Source of the DNA: CAVZVW01 sp963778845
GTDB taxonomy: Bacteria; Actinomycetota; Actinomycetes; Actinomycetales; Kineosporiaceae
NCBI GenBank assembly: GCA_963778845.1
Contig: CAVZVW010000004.1
Location: 124,001-188,000, forward strand
DNA: 64,000 nucleotides
Reading direction: 5' to 3'
Shown: piece by piece, positions 16,410 to 25,026 of the stretch
Numbering within the stretch: position 1 is the first letter of the stretch
Layout of the letters: the number at the start of each line of letters is the position of its first letter
Made by a program: the position numbers and the translations under genes
Notes under the pieces: generated by a model
What the model was told of the DNA's origin: nothing
What the model saw: only the letters and a program-made list of their open reading frames with translations
Database searches by the model: none

Positions 16410-17194
16410 AGACCATGATCGATCGAGCGGACCCGCCCGCACATGCCCTGCTCAGCACCGTCACCCTCGACCGTACGAGCCCCGTGCCCCTGTACTTCCA
16501 GGTGGCCCAGGTGCTCGAGGCGGGGATCGCGGACGGCACGCTCCCGCCCGGGACGCGCTTCGACAACGAGGTGCTGCTGGCCGAGCAGCTCGGGCTGTCG
16601 CGGCCGACGATCAGGGCTGCCATGCAGTATCTGGTGGACAAGGGCATCCTCGTTCGCCGTCGAGGTGTCGGGACGCGGGTCGTGCAGCCGAAGGTACGCC
16701 GTCCCATCGGCCTGAGCAGCCTCTTCGAGGACCTCGCGGGCAGCGGGCAGGAGCCGACCACACAGGTGCTGTCGCTCACCGTCGAGAAGGCGTCCGCACC
16801 GGTGTCGCGCGCCCTCGCCGTGCCCGACCTGACGCCGGTGACGGCTGTGATCCGGCTGCGCAGCGCCGGGGGCCAGCCGATCGCGCGCATGGCGAACTAC
16901 CTCCCGCACACCATCCCGGCGCTCGTCGACGGTGTCACCACCGAGGCGTTGGAGGCTCGCGGCCTGTACCAGGTGCTGCGGGGGCTCGGCATCGTGCTTC
17001 ATGCAGCTGACCAGGCCATCGGCGCGCGCACCGCAACGGCGCAGGAGGCCGGCCTGCTGGGCGAGCGGCGCGGTGCCGCTCTGCTGACCATGCAGCGCAC
17101 CGCCTACGACGACCAGGGGCGGGCGGTGGAGTTCGGCAGCCATGTGTACGCGGCGTCGCGCTACAGCTTCGAGCTGAGCATGCTGGCCGGCTGA
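16397..17194 (+). CDS. GntR-family regulator, HutC/UTRA type (probable inositol regulator)
   Basis: 265 residues from ATG 16397, or 259 from ATG 16415. The winged helix (residues ~28-95) includes PLYFQVAQVLEAGIADGTLPPG and LAEQLGLSRPTIRAAMQYLVDKGILVRRRGVGT. The UTRA ligand domain follows, ending in QRTAYDDQGRAVEFGSHVYAASRYSFEL. AGGAGG lies 10 bases before the first ATG, but that ATG sits inside the inverted repeat at 16391-16409, so 16415 is a real alternative. It is divergent from iolB, the usual arrangement for a local inositol or sugar regulator. Confidence 0.9.
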   Translation: MRHTQTMIDRADPPAHALLSTVTLDRTSPVPLYFQVAQVLEAGIADGTLPPGTRFDNEVLLAEQLGLSRPTIRAAMQYLVDKGILVRRRGVGTRVVQPKVRRPIGLSSLFEDLAGSGQEPTTQVLSLTVEKASAPVSRALAVPDLTPVTAVIRLRSAGGQPIARMANYLPHTIPALVDGVTTEALEARGLYQVLRGLGIVLHAADQAIGARTATAQEAGLLGERRGAALLTMQRTAYDDQGRAVEFGSHVYAASRYSFELSMLAG

Positions 17195-17202
17195 GACCCA
17201 GC

Positions 17203-17256
17203 GGTGATCGTGAGACACGCCACGCGGCCGGACGGGCGAGACGCCTCACGATCACC
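17203..17256. repeat. Intergenic hairpin element with GGTGATCGTGAG arms
   Basis: Perfect 12-bp arms GGTGATCGTGAG (17203-17214) and CTCACGATCACC (17245-17256) enclose 30 bases. The whole element is repeated, in inverse orientation and with only a few changes, at about 28974-29034. Two further partial motifs (CTCACGATCAC near 17274 and CTCACGGTCAC near 17302) follow in the same gap. It sits between the convergent ends of the GntR regulator and the transaldolase. Confidence 0.85.
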
Positions 17257-17356
17257 GGTGAGCACACAGATGCCTCACGATCACGAGGGCGCGCACCGAT
17301 GTCTCACGGTCACGGGCGGGCGTGCGCGCACCGATGTCTGACGAGTCGGGGCCGGC

Positions 17357-18469
17357 CTACTTGTCGGGGTTGGGCACAACGATGTCGCGCACCAGCGCCT
17401 CGAGCTCGCCGTTGGCCGCCAGGAACTGGCGCAGCGTGCGGCGGGTGGCGCCGAAGGAGTCGAACTCGGTCGGGCTGAGGCCGTCCTCGTCGTAGGCGCG
17501 CCGGAACTCACCCAGCTTGCCGTAAAGGGCGTCGACGATCCGCGGGTCGACAGGCGTCTGCATGCGCGGCGTCGGCTCGATGCCGCTCGCGTTGAGCCGC
17601 CTCTGCCATCCGAACGGCGGGGAGATGACGACATCACCGCCGATGAGCTCACTCCAGTGCATGTGGTTGCGGAAGGCAGCTGAGAGCAGGCGGGTCCGGT
17701 AGCCCCGCTCGCCGAAGATGCCGTAGGCCTTCTTGAACGCCGCAACTCCGGCCCACTCGTAGTAGCCGGGGTCAAGGGTGACCCCCGACTTCTCCGCCGA
17801 CATCTTCATCCAGTCGTCGAGGCGGCCGACCATGATCGTGCAGACCGGTCCCATGGAGGCCACGTCGAGGCCCTCGGCCTCGCGACGTAGCAGCCCGCGC
17901 TCGACCGCCGCACCGACGGCGAGCGCCTGCGGGACCGTGAACGACACGGTGGCGTTGATGCTCACCCCTCGGTAGGTGGCCTCTTCCATCGCGGCGACGC
18001 CGGCCGAGGTCGCGGGGATCTTCACGATGATGTTCGGCGCCAACCCGCTGAACTCCACGGCCTGCGCCACGATCGAGGCGGTGTCGCGGTGCAGCCGCGG
18101 GTCCGTCTGGATCGACAGGCGACCGTTGCGACCGGCATGGGTGACGAAGATGGGTTCGAGCAGCTTGGCGGCGGCGACGGACAGCTCCTTCACGACTGCC
18201 CAGCCGAGCTCGTCCTCGGTGGCCGCCGGACGCTCGGCGGCGAGTGTCTCGATGCGGGCACGCCACGTGGGGAGGTCCGCCTTGATCGCGGCCAGGGCGA
18301 TGACGGGGTTGCAGGTGGCCCCGACCGCGCCGAAGGTGATCGACTCCGCCAGCTCGGCGGGGTCCGCCGAGTCGTTCCACAAGCAGGTGGGGGTCGTTCG
18401 CGTCATCTCCAGCAGCGGGCTCGTCATCGCCGGAGCGTCGGTGCCGGTCTGGGTGGCGGTGTCGGTCAT
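17357..18469 (-). CDS. Transaldolase family protein
   Basis: 370 residues with an alpha/beta-barrel transaldolase pattern: TFGAVGATCNPVIALAAIK near the N-terminus, Schiff-base lysine K150 in NIIVKIPAT, SINATVSFTVPQALA, and GDVVISPP near the C-terminus. It exchanges dihydroxyacetone units between sugar phosphates. The length matches transaldolase variants that accompany sugar and polyol catabolic genes rather than the primary Tal. GGAGGAA precedes the ATG. The leader contains TATAAG (18518-18513, minus strand) as a possible -10 element and a GGTCGACTCGACC palindrome (18489-18501). Confidence 0.85.
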   Translation of the reverse strand: MTDTATQTGTDAPAMTSPLLEMTRTTPTCLWNDSADPAELAESITFGAVGATCNPVIALAAIKADLPTWRARIETLAAERPAATEDELGWAVVKELSVAAAKLLEPIFVTHAGRNGRLSIQTDPRLHRDTASIVAQAVEFSGLAPNIIVKIPATSAGVAAMEEATYRGVSINATVSFTVPQALAVGAAVERGLLRREAEGLDVASMGPVCTIMVGRLDDWMKMSAEKSGVTLDPGYYEWAGVAAFKKAYGIFGERGYRTRLLSAAFRNHMHWSELIGGDVVISPPFGWQRRLNASGIEPTPRMQTPVDPRIVDALYGKLGEFRRAYDEDGLSPTEFDSFGATRRTLRQFLAANGELEALVRDIVVPNPDK

Positions 18470-18556
18470 GGGTTCCTCCTACGGGTGCGGTCGACTCGAC
18501 CACGGTCGCTCTCTTATACCTAATGATAGGACAAAGTTTGGTCGAGGAGAAGGGTC

Positions 18557-18810
18557 TCAGCCAAGCCGGTCTCCGACTGCCGCTTCGAGCAGATCCTCGG
18601 CATGGGCGTGGTACCACGCAAGGCTTCGGCGCGCCCGGGCGGAGGCCTGACGCACCACCCAGTGCTCCGTGAACGCCGGGTGCCCGCGCGCGACCTCGGC
18701 TCGGACGTTGTCGTAGCTCCACTCGTGGCCGGGGGCGACGGCCGAGGCGGTCAGGCGACGCAGATCGTCGTCCGCACCGTAGGCGTCGAGCAGCACCCGG
18801 AGGACGGCTC
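18557..18810 (-). pseudogene. 3' fragment of a phosphotransferase-like gene
   Basis: About 80 codons remain, ending at a proper stop. The surviving helix-rich tail (LLDAYGADDDLRRLTAS, then AFTEHWVVRQASARARRSLAWYHAHAEDLLEAA) resembles the C-terminus of aminoglycoside/choline phosphotransferase-like kinases. The frame has no plausible start or upstream domain because the sequence changes at about 18810 into an ABC permease remnant on the other strand. I read it as the truncated end of a gene cut by a deletion or rearrangement. The family assignment is tentative. Confidence 0.5.
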
Positions 18811-19632
18811 CGGTGGGCTGACGACGTTCCGCTACATCACGTCCCGCACCTGAGGCAGTACCTGGAGCTGGCGATCCTGCTGGGCTCGGTCTACATCGTC
18901 CAGACCTTCGACGCCATCTATACGATCACCCAGGGCGGGCCGGGGACGGCGACCACGAACCTGCCGTACGAGATCCACCTGACCATGTTCCGCAAGTACG
19001 AGTACGGCGCGTTCCTGGTGAACTCGGCCACCGCGGCGGTCATCTCGACGACCCTCGTGCTGCTGCTCGCCGTCCCCGCGGCCTACGCACTCAGCGTGAA
19101 GCCGGTCGAGAAGTGGACGGATATGATGTTCTTCTTCCTGTCCACGAGGTTCCTGCCGGGGATCGCCGCGCTCCTGCCGATCTACCTGATCGTCAAGCGG
19201 CTCGGCATGCTCGACAACGTGTGGTCGCTGATCGTGCTCTACACCTCGCTCAACCTGCCCATCGCCATCTGGATGATGCGCTCGTTCCTCGCCGAGGTGC
19301 CCCGGGAGATCCTCGAGGCGGCGGAGATGGACGGCGCCGGGCTGCTTCGCGTGCTCTGGAACGTCGTTGCTCCGGTCGCGATGCCCGGGTTGGCTGCGAC
19401 CAGCCTCATCTGCTTCATCTTCAGCTGGAACGAGTTCATGTTCGCGGTGAACCTGACGGCCGTGCGCGCCTCGACGGCGCCGGTGTTCCTCGTCGGGTTC
19501 ATCACCAACGAGGGTCTCTTCCTCGCACGGCTGTGCGCCGCGGCCACCCTCGTCTCCCTCCCGGTCCTCATCGCCGGGTTCGCCGCACAGGACAAGCTCG
19601 TGCGGGGCTTGTCCCTAGGAGCCGTCAAGTGA
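18811..19632 (+). pseudogene. Fused remnant of two sugar/polyol ABC permeases (MalF-like tail joined to MalG-like protein)
   Basis: The 5' part (18811-18995) encodes the end of a MalF-type permease (TTFRYIT, then VPHLRQYLELAILLGSVY and YTITQGGPGTATTNLPYEI), with a 1-base loss near 18841 that breaks the frame between these two pieces. At the sequence KYEYG it runs without interruption into a MalG-type permease (AFLVNSATAAVISTT onward) with the conserved EAAEMDGAG loop and five membrane segments. The N-terminal ~60 residues of a MalG protein, the rest of MalF and the binding protein are missing. An ATG at 18985 could start a 215-residue product, but a working transporter is unlikely. It overlaps the dehydrogenase gene by GTGA. 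Confidence 0.75.
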
Positions 19633-20636
19633 GAGCAGCAGTTATCACCGAGCCCGGCTCGGTCGAGGTGACGACGGTCGACGACCCCACGCCGGGCCCG
19701 CGCGAGGTGGTCGTCGAGGTCGCGGCGTGCGGGATCTGCGGAACCGACCTGCACATCCTCGACGGCGAGTTCGCGCCGACCCTGCCGATCGTCCCCGGGC
19801 ACGAGTTCGCCGGAGAGGTCGTCGCGGTCGGCCGGGCCGTGACCGAGGTCGCCGTCGGCGACCAGGTCGCTGTCGACCCGTCGCTGTTCTGCGGGGAGTG
19901 CCACTACTGCCGGCGCGGTCGCGGCAACCTCTGCGAGCGCTGGAACGCGATCGGCGTGAGCGTGTCGGGCGGGGCCGCGCAGTTCGTGAAGGCACCGGTG
20001 GCGAACTGCGTCAAGCTGCCTGCCCACGTGCGCACGGCCGACGCCGCGCTGATCGAGCCCCTGTCGTGTGCCGTCCGCGGTTACGACGTGCTGCGCTCGG
20101 CGCTGGCCGACCACTTCCTCATCTACGGCGCCGGCACTATGGGGCTGATGATGCTCGAGCTCGCCAAGCGTGCGGGTGCTGCCAGCGTGGACGTGGTCGA
20201 TCTCAACCCCGCCCGCTTGGAGACGGCTCGCACGCTGGGCTGCACGCACGCCGTCGCGAGCGCCGACGAGCTCGAGATGCCGCGCGGCTGGGACGTCGTC
20301 ATCGACGCGACCGGCGTCGTCGCGGCGATCGAGGACGGCCTGCCACGAGTGGGGAAGGCGGGCACGTTCCTGCAGTTCGGGGTCGCGCCCGAGAAGTCGA
20401 CCGCCTCGTGGTCGCCGTTCCGCATCTACAACCAGGAGATCACGATCACCGGCTCGATGGCCGTCCTGCATTCCTACGAGCGCGCGGCCGAGCTCTTCGC
20501 CGAGGGGGCGCTGGACCCCGACATCTTCATCAGCCACCGCTTCCCCCTCGAGGAGTACCCGGCTGCGCTGGAGCAGTTCAAGAACGGGATCGGCCGCAAG
20601 ATCCAGGTGACGCCGTCGGTACTGCCGCCCCGGTAG
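19629..20636 (+). CDS. Zinc-dependent alcohol/polyol dehydrogenase (MDR family)
   Basis: 335 residues. Catalytic zinc ligands C34 (CGICGTDLH) and H58/E59 (GHEF) and the four structural zinc cysteines C88, C91, C94 and C102 (CGECHYCRRGRGNLC) are all present, followed by a Rossmann fold with IYGAGTMGLMMLELAKR. The pattern fits sorbitol, xylitol or threonine dehydrogenase-like enzymes that oxidise a secondary alcohol with NAD. It starts at a GTG overlapping the permease stop, so it was the last gene of the sugar transport operon that is now decayed. The gene itself looks intact. Confidence 0.88.
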   Translation: MRAAVITEPGSVEVTTVDDPTPGPREVVVEVAACGICGTDLHILDGEFAPTLPIVPGHEFAGEVVAVGRAVTEVAVGDQVAVDPSLFCGECHYCRRGRGNLCERWNAIGVSVSGGAAQFVKAPVANCVKLPAHVRTADAALIEPLSCAVRGYDVLRSALADHFLIYGAGTMGLMMLELAKRAGAASVDVVDLNPARLETARTLGCTHAVASADELEMPRGWDVVIDATGVVAAIEDGLPRVGKAGTFLQFGVAPEKSTASWSPFRIYNQEITITGSMAVLHSYERAAELFAEGALDPDIFISHRFPLEEYPAALEQFKNGIGRKIQVTPSVLPPR

Positions 20637-20712
20637 CCGCGTCCCTTTGGCGGCGATCACAGGGGTCGGGTGAGCCGTCGTGTGGCAGGCTGCCCGCATC
20701 GAGAGGAGTCCG

Positions 20713-22266
20713 ATGCGGCAGCCGACCACCGGCGACCTCGTCGCGGTGCTGGGCGCAGGGACCATGGGCGCCGGGATCGCCGAGGTGGCTGCGAGAGCCG
20801 GCCATTCCGTGCTGCTGTTCGACGCCGAGAAGTCCTCGACGCAACGCTGTCTGCAGACAGTCGCCGACAGGCTGGCTCGCGACGTCGAGCGGGGCCGCCT
20901 CACCGCGCAGGCCGCACGCGACACGGCCGGCCGCGTCAGCGGCGCGAGCAGCCTCGGCGCCCTGGCGCGCTGCACCATCGTCTGCGAGACGATCGTGGAG
21001 GACCTGGCCGCCAAGCAGGCCGCTCTCGCCGCGATCGAGGGGGCGGTGCCCCCGACCGCCCTGCTGACCACCAACACGTCGTCCCTGTCCGTCACGAGAA
21101 TCGCGTCAGGGCTGGTGCGTCCGGAGCGCCTGGTCGGCATGCACTTCTTCAACCCCGCGCCGCGCATGGAGCTGGTCGAGATCGTGCGGGGGGAGCGCAC
21201 CGAGGACTCCGCCGTCGAAGCGGCCACCGAGCTGGCGCGGATGTGGGGCAAGACGCCCATCCACTGCGCCTCCACGCCCGGCCTCGTCGTCAACCGGATC
21301 GCCCGACCGTTCTACGGGGAGGCCCAGCGGCTCGTGGAGATCGGGGCCAGCGACCCGGCGACCATCGACGCCGTGCTGCGCGAGGCGGGCGGGTTCCCGA
21401 TGGGGCCGTTCGAGCTCGCGGACCTCGTCGGGCAGGACGTGAACCTCGCCGTCGCCAGGTCGGTCTGGGAGCAGACCTTCTACGACGCCCGCTACGCCCC
21501 GACCGTGTGGCAGCAGAGACTGGTGGACGCCGGGCGGCTGGGCCGCAAGACCGGGCGCGGGGTGTACGGCTACGCCGCCGGCGACGTCGTCGCGGACCGC
21601 GAGCCCAGCTCGTACCCGCCCAGGCCGGTACCCGCGCGGGTCGAGGTCACCGAGTACGACATGGGCTGCATGGGTCCGTTCTTCGACCGTGTCGCGACCG
21701 GCGGCGTCGAGGTGGTGCTCGTACCGATGGGCGACGACGAGGTGATGGAGGACCTGCCTGGTGTGCGCCTGCCGGGCGGCGGCCTGCTCAGGGTGACCGA
21801 TGGCAGCACGGCGCGGTCGTGGTCGATGGAGGAGCCGGACGGTGTGGTGCTGCTCGACTGGGCCCATGACCCCGCAACATGCACAAGGGTCGCCATCATG
21901 GCGCCACGCGGGATCGCGGTCGAGGTGCTCGACGAGGCAGCCGGGTTGTGCCAGGCGGCCGGGGTGGCGGTGAGCGTGGTCGGGGACGTCGCCGGCGGCG
22001 TCGTCGCGCGGACCGTGTCGATGCTCGTCAACGAGGCGGTGGACCTGGTGGCCCGCGGCGAGGCAAGCGCGACCGACGTCGACGTGGCGATGCTGCTCGG
22101 AGCCGGCCATCCCTCGGGACCGCTGGAGTGGGGTGACCGGATCGGGGCCATCCGGGTCGCCTCGGTGCTGGCCGAGCTCGGCGCGGAGAGCCCCGACGGC
22201 CGCTACCGGCTCAGCTCTCGCTTGGACGAGGCGATCACCGCGGAGGAGAACCTGCGTGACCTGTGA
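20713..22266 (+). CDS. 3-Hydroxyacyl-CoA dehydrogenase
   Basis: 517 residues. The NAD-binding motif GAGTMGAGIAEVAARAG (from residue 14) is followed by NTSSLSVTRIA, then GMHFFNPAPRMELVEIV with the catalytic His, and then the 3HCDH C-terminal domain (VNRIARPFYGEAQRLVEIG). A second 3HCDH-like C-terminal copy comes near the end (VSMLVNEAVDLVARGEAS, DVAMLLGAGHPSGPLEWGD). This two-copy form matches PaaH/PaaC-like enzymes acting on 3-hydroxyadipyl-CoA or short 3-hydroxyacyl-CoA. ATG 20713 follows GAGAGGAG; an upstream ATG at 20680 lacks a binding site. Confidence 0.88.
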   Translation: MRQPTTGDLVAVLGAGTMGAGIAEVAARAGHSVLLFDAEKSSTQRCLQTVADRLARDVERGRLTAQAARDTAGRVSGASSLGALARCTIVCETIVEDLAAKQAALAAIEGAVPPTALLTTNTSSLSVTRIASGLVRPERLVGMHFFNPAPRMELVEIVRGERTEDSAVEAATELARMWGKTPIHCASTPGLVVNRIARPFYGEAQRLVEIGASDPATIDAVLREAGGFPMGPFELADLVGQDVNLAVARSVWEQTFYDARYAPTVWQQRLVDAGRLGRKTGRGVYGYAAGDVVADREPSSYPPRPVPARVEVTEYDMGCMGPFFDRVATGGVEVVLVPMGDDEVMEDLPGVRLPGGGLLRVTDGSTARSWSMEEPDGVVLLDWAHDPATCTRVAIMAPRGIAVEVLDEAAGLCQAAGVAVSVVGDVAGGVVARTVSMLVNEAVDLVARGEASATDVDVAMLLGAGHPSGPLEWGDRIGAIRVASVLAELGAESPDGRYRLSSRLDEAITAEENLRDL

Positions 22267-22284
22267 CCGAGAGGCTGGACGCTC

Positions 22285-23142
22285 GTGAGCGCCTTCCCGG
22301 ACGACGACGGCCCCAGCTGGTGGGATCGGTGGCGCGAGATCGCGGACGGGGTCCTCGTACGCCGCCACCGCAGCCTGGACCTGAACGTCAGCCTCGTCCT
22401 CGGCGACGAGCGCTGCCTGGTCGTGGACACGCACTCTCACGACGCGGCGGCCCGCGTGCTGATCGAGTCGATCCGGTCGGTGACACCGTTGCCGTGGGTC
22501 GTGCTCAACACGCACGCCCACTTCGACCACTGCTTCGGCAACGCCGCATTCGCCGCTGCTCAACCGGGCCTGGAGATCTGGGGCCACGAACGGTGCGCGA
22601 CGACGCTGCGCCTGCACGGCGAGCGACAGCGACGAGCGACCGCGGCGTGGATGCAGGAGGCGGGCAACGAGGACGACGCCGCGGCCATCGGCTCCGTCAC
22701 GATCGTCGAGCCGAACCACACGTTCACGCAGCCGGTGCGCCTCGACCTCGGTGGCAGGCACGTCGACGTCCACCATCCAGGCCGCGGTCACACCGACCAC
22801 GACGTCGTCGTCGACATCGCCGACGCGTCGGTGACCCTCGCGGGCGACCTCGTCGAGCAGGGGGCGCCGCCCGCCTTCGAGGACGGCTTCCCGCTGGAGT
22901 GGCCTCGCACACTGACCACCCTGCTGCCGGGTCTTCAGGCGCAGGTCGTACCGGGCCATGGTGACGTGGTCGACGCCGAGTTCGTCGCTGCGCAACGCGA
23001 CCAGCTGAGCGTGGTGGCAGACGTGGCGCGCGCGCTGCCGGTGGACGTGGACGACGCGGCGATCCTGCGGGCGGCTGTGTCCCTGCCGGTCGGGCGCCAG
23101 GCGGGGCTGACCGCGCTGCGACGGGCCCTCGTCACACGCTGA
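22285..23142 (+). CDS. Metallo-beta-lactamase-fold hydrolase
   Basis: 285 residues. The zinc motif THAHFDHCFGN (HxHxDH at 77-82), the later GHTDHD, the aspartate in LAGDLVEQG and the final VPGHGD complete the metal site. These proteins hydrolyse thioesters, lactones, phosphodiesters or similar substrates, and the substrate is not evident. GTG 22285 lies 19 bases after the end of the hydroxyacyl-CoA dehydrogenase, suggesting co-transcription. A thioesterase-like role beside a CoA enzyme is a guess. Confidence 0.85.
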   Translation: MSAFPDDDGPSWWDRWREIADGVLVRRHRSLDLNVSLVLGDERCLVVDTHSHDAAARVLIESIRSVTPLPWVVLNTHAHFDHCFGNAAFAAAQPGLEIWGHERCATTLRLHGERQRRATAAWMQEAGNEDDAAAIGSVTIVEPNHTFTQPVRLDLGGRHVDVHHPGRGHTDHDVVVDIADASVTLAGDLVEQGAPPAFEDGFPLEWPRTLTTLLPGLQAQVVPGHGDVVDAEFVAAQRDQLSVVADVARALPVDVDDAAILRAAVSLPVGRQAGLTALRRALVTR

Positions 23143-23177
23143 CACGGCCCGCGCGGCCCCGCGCAACGGTGCGGCCA

Positions 23178-24767
23178 TCAGCCGGCCGGTGCGGGTGGCT
23201 CACGGACACCACGCACGAGAATGCGTTCGACCGTGACGCCCGGGCCGTTCATGAACTCGGCGGCCGTGGCCCGCCACTGGTGGATCGAGACGTCCGTCGA
23301 GGCATCGACGACGGCACCGGCGCGGGCGTAGGACTGGATCGCGTGGGGCGCCGGCTCGCTCGCCCCTGGCGTCGACGCCGGGCCCGGCGTCGACACGACG
23401 ACGGAGACCCATTCCACACGGTCGGGGTTGGACCGCCCGTCGAGCCGGGGCACGAGGTCGTCCTCGTTCTCGACGGCCAGCACGGCGACGCCGTCCCCGA
23501 TGTCGTAGCCCGCGATCGGGGCACCCGCGCTGAGCACGTGCGTGACGTGGAAGCGGGCGCGGAACTGCGGGTCGGACGCCAGGGCCGCAGCCACCATCCC
23601 GCCCTGGCTGTGCCCGGCGAGCAGAACCGGCTCGCCCGCGCCGGCTCCCGCGATCTCCAGTGCTGCAGCGACAGTGGCAGCTGCGGCTGTGGGGTCTCCG
23701 GCCATCGAATGGATGTCGCCCGTCAGGTCGAAGGGGTTGGTTCCGGGAAGCGGCCGCCACACCTGCGTGCCCGGGATCTCCACGACCCAGGCGCGCCGGC
23801 CGTCCGGATGCCGCACGCACTCCACGCCAACACTGCCCGGCGCCCCGCCGGCGGCGGGGTACAACGACCCCACCCGTTCCAGGACGTCGGCCACACCGCG
23901 GGGCGCCGACGCCGACGACGGGAGGCCGACGACCGCGGCCGTGACCACGCCCGGCTCACGCAGCAGGGGCGATACGCGGCCAAGGGCGGCCACCATGGCG
24001 GCCGCCTCGGGGATGTCGCGTGGTGGCCACGGGTGCCCGGCCAGTGCCCCGAGGGCCACGCCCACGCCCGGGTACGGCGACAGAGCACCGTCGAGCACTC
24101 CCGGTGCAGCGTCCATCGCGTGCTCGGCCGCGGGCGCCTGTCGTTGCAGCAGGCTCAGGAGCACGCGCGCGAGCACCCGCGGGGTCGTCGCCAGACCGCC
24201 GCTGACCGGGGTGGCGACCTGGCTCACGCGGCCGCTGCTCGGCTCGGTGGCCCCGCCCGCACCGTGGTCGATCGCGTGGACGGCGACGTCGGCGACCGCC
24301 AGACCGGCGGCCAGCGGCAGCAGTGTCCCGGCAAGGGCCTGACCGAGGGCCCGGCCGGCCACGAGGTCGACGGCGTGCAGGGCCGAGGCGGCCGCGCCGT
24401 CCGCGGTCTCGTACAACGTCGCGGCAGCTTCCACGGCAGCCGCGAGACCACCGAACCTCGCCGCGAGCACCAGGCCCCCGCAGGGGCCGGCGATGGCACG
24501 TGCCAATGCTGCCTCGGCTCGTCCGAGGCTCACCGGTGAGATCAGGGCGGTGGCCGCCAACGCGGGGTCGGTCGCCACCCGGACCAGGGACTTGCCCACG
24601 CAGGCAAGGCCTTCCGCAGCCACCGCGAGCAACGCTGCCAGCCGGTGCAGGTCGTCCAGGTGTGCGCGCACCCCGCCCACTCCGCCATGCACCGACAACA
24701 GTCCGGCGTGCACTTCCGTGCGCTCGACGGTGCGCACCGCGTCGTGACGTTCACCCTGAGCCGTCAT
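23178..24767 (-). CDS. Alpha/beta-hydrolase-like serine hydrolase of a WXG-associated locus
   Basis: 529 residues. The N-terminal ~300 residues are Ala-rich, mostly helical and resemble no catalytic domain. The C-terminal half carries a serine hydrolase core: AWVVEIPGTQVW, then VLLAGHSQGGMVAAALA with the nucleophile elbow GHSQG, then AVENEDDLVPRLDG with a likely acid residue, and a His near IHQWRA. It is the last gene of a four-gene minus-strand set whose first member looks like a WXG100 protein, so a link to type VII secretion or cell-surface lipid hydrolysis is possible. There is no signal peptide. It overlaps the preceding small gene by 17 bases. Confidence 0.72.
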   Translation of the reverse strand: MTAQGERHDAVRTVERTEVHAGLLSVHGGVGGVRAHLDDLHRLAALLAVAAEGLACVGKSLVRVATDPALAATALISPVSLGRAEAALARAIAGPCGGLVLAARFGGLAAAVEAAATLYETADGAAASALHAVDLVAGRALGQALAGTLLPLAAGLAVADVAVHAIDHGAGGATEPSSGRVSQVATPVSGGLATTPRVLARVLLSLLQRQAPAAEHAMDAAPGVLDGALSPYPGVGVALGALAGHPWPPRDIPEAAAMVAALGRVSPLLREPGVVTAAVVGLPSSASAPRGVADVLERVGSLYPAAGGAPGSVGVECVRHPDGRRAWVVEIPGTQVWRPLPGTNPFDLTGDIHSMAGDPTAAAATVAAALEIAGAGAGEPVLLAGHSQGGMVAAALASDPQFRARFHVTHVLSAGAPIAGYDIGDGVAVLAVENEDDLVPRLDGRSNPDRVEWVSVVVSTPGPASTPGASEPAPHAIQSYARAGAVVDASTDVSIHQWRATAAEFMNGPGVTVERILVRGVREPPAPAG

Positions 24768-25026
24768 TGGGACCGTCCTGCACGGAGGGCCGACCGAAGG
24801 CCGGCACCAGGAAGAACATGATGGTTGCGGCGATCTCGTCCCGCGTCACGGCTGGGTGACGGCGCGCGAGCCGCGCGGGCCGGTGGGCGGGCCACTGGGC
24901 GGGCCACTGGGCGGGCCACTCGGCGCGAGGCTGCGCCAGCCGCCGTCCGACGCTCACCCAGGTCTGCAGCCACGACACCGCGGCGTCGGCTGCGCGCAGC
25001 CCCACGACCTGGACGGCAGCGGTCAC
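24751..25026 (-). CDS. Small hypothetical protein with PAQW repeats
   Basis: 91 residues, starting at a GTG that overlaps the stop of the preceding gene (GTGA). A hydrophobic N-terminal helix (VTAAVQVVGLRAADAAVSWLQTWVSVG) is followed by a short PAQWPAQWPAH repeat, encoded by three perfect 12-bp tandem units at 24885-24920, and a C-terminal IAATIMFFLVPAF segment that may insert in the membrane. I recognise no family. Its place inside a coupled gene set is the main evidence that it is real. Confidence 0.6.
   Translation of the reverse strand: MTAAVQVVGLRAADAAVSWLQTWVSVGRRLAQPRAEWPAQWPAQWPAHRPARLARRHPAVTRDEIAATIMFFLVPAFGRPSVQDGPNDGSG
24885..24920. repeat. Three perfect 12-bp tandem repeats inside a small gene
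   Basis: GGGCGGGCCACT occurs three times without change. As the unit is a multiple of three it keeps the reading frame and encodes the PAQW repeat of the small protein at 24751-25026. Such units can vary in number between strains. Confidence 0.85.

Noticed and set aside
18985..19632. A functional 215-residue MalG-type permease starting at ATG 18985
   Set aside because: The upstream codons encode a MalF tail in the same frame and the first helix of MalG is missing, so I treat it as a fused remnant.
15381..19632. A complete inositol catabolic operon
   Set aside because: Only iolB is certain; iolA, iolC, iolD, iolE and iolG are not seen, and the PfkB kinase at 30076 is paired with a different barrel protein.
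19239..21293. A 684-codon minus-strand frame
   Set aside because: It runs opposite the permease remnant, the zinc dehydrogenase and the hydroxyacyl-CoA dehydrogenase, all with intact motifs; no domain is visible in it.
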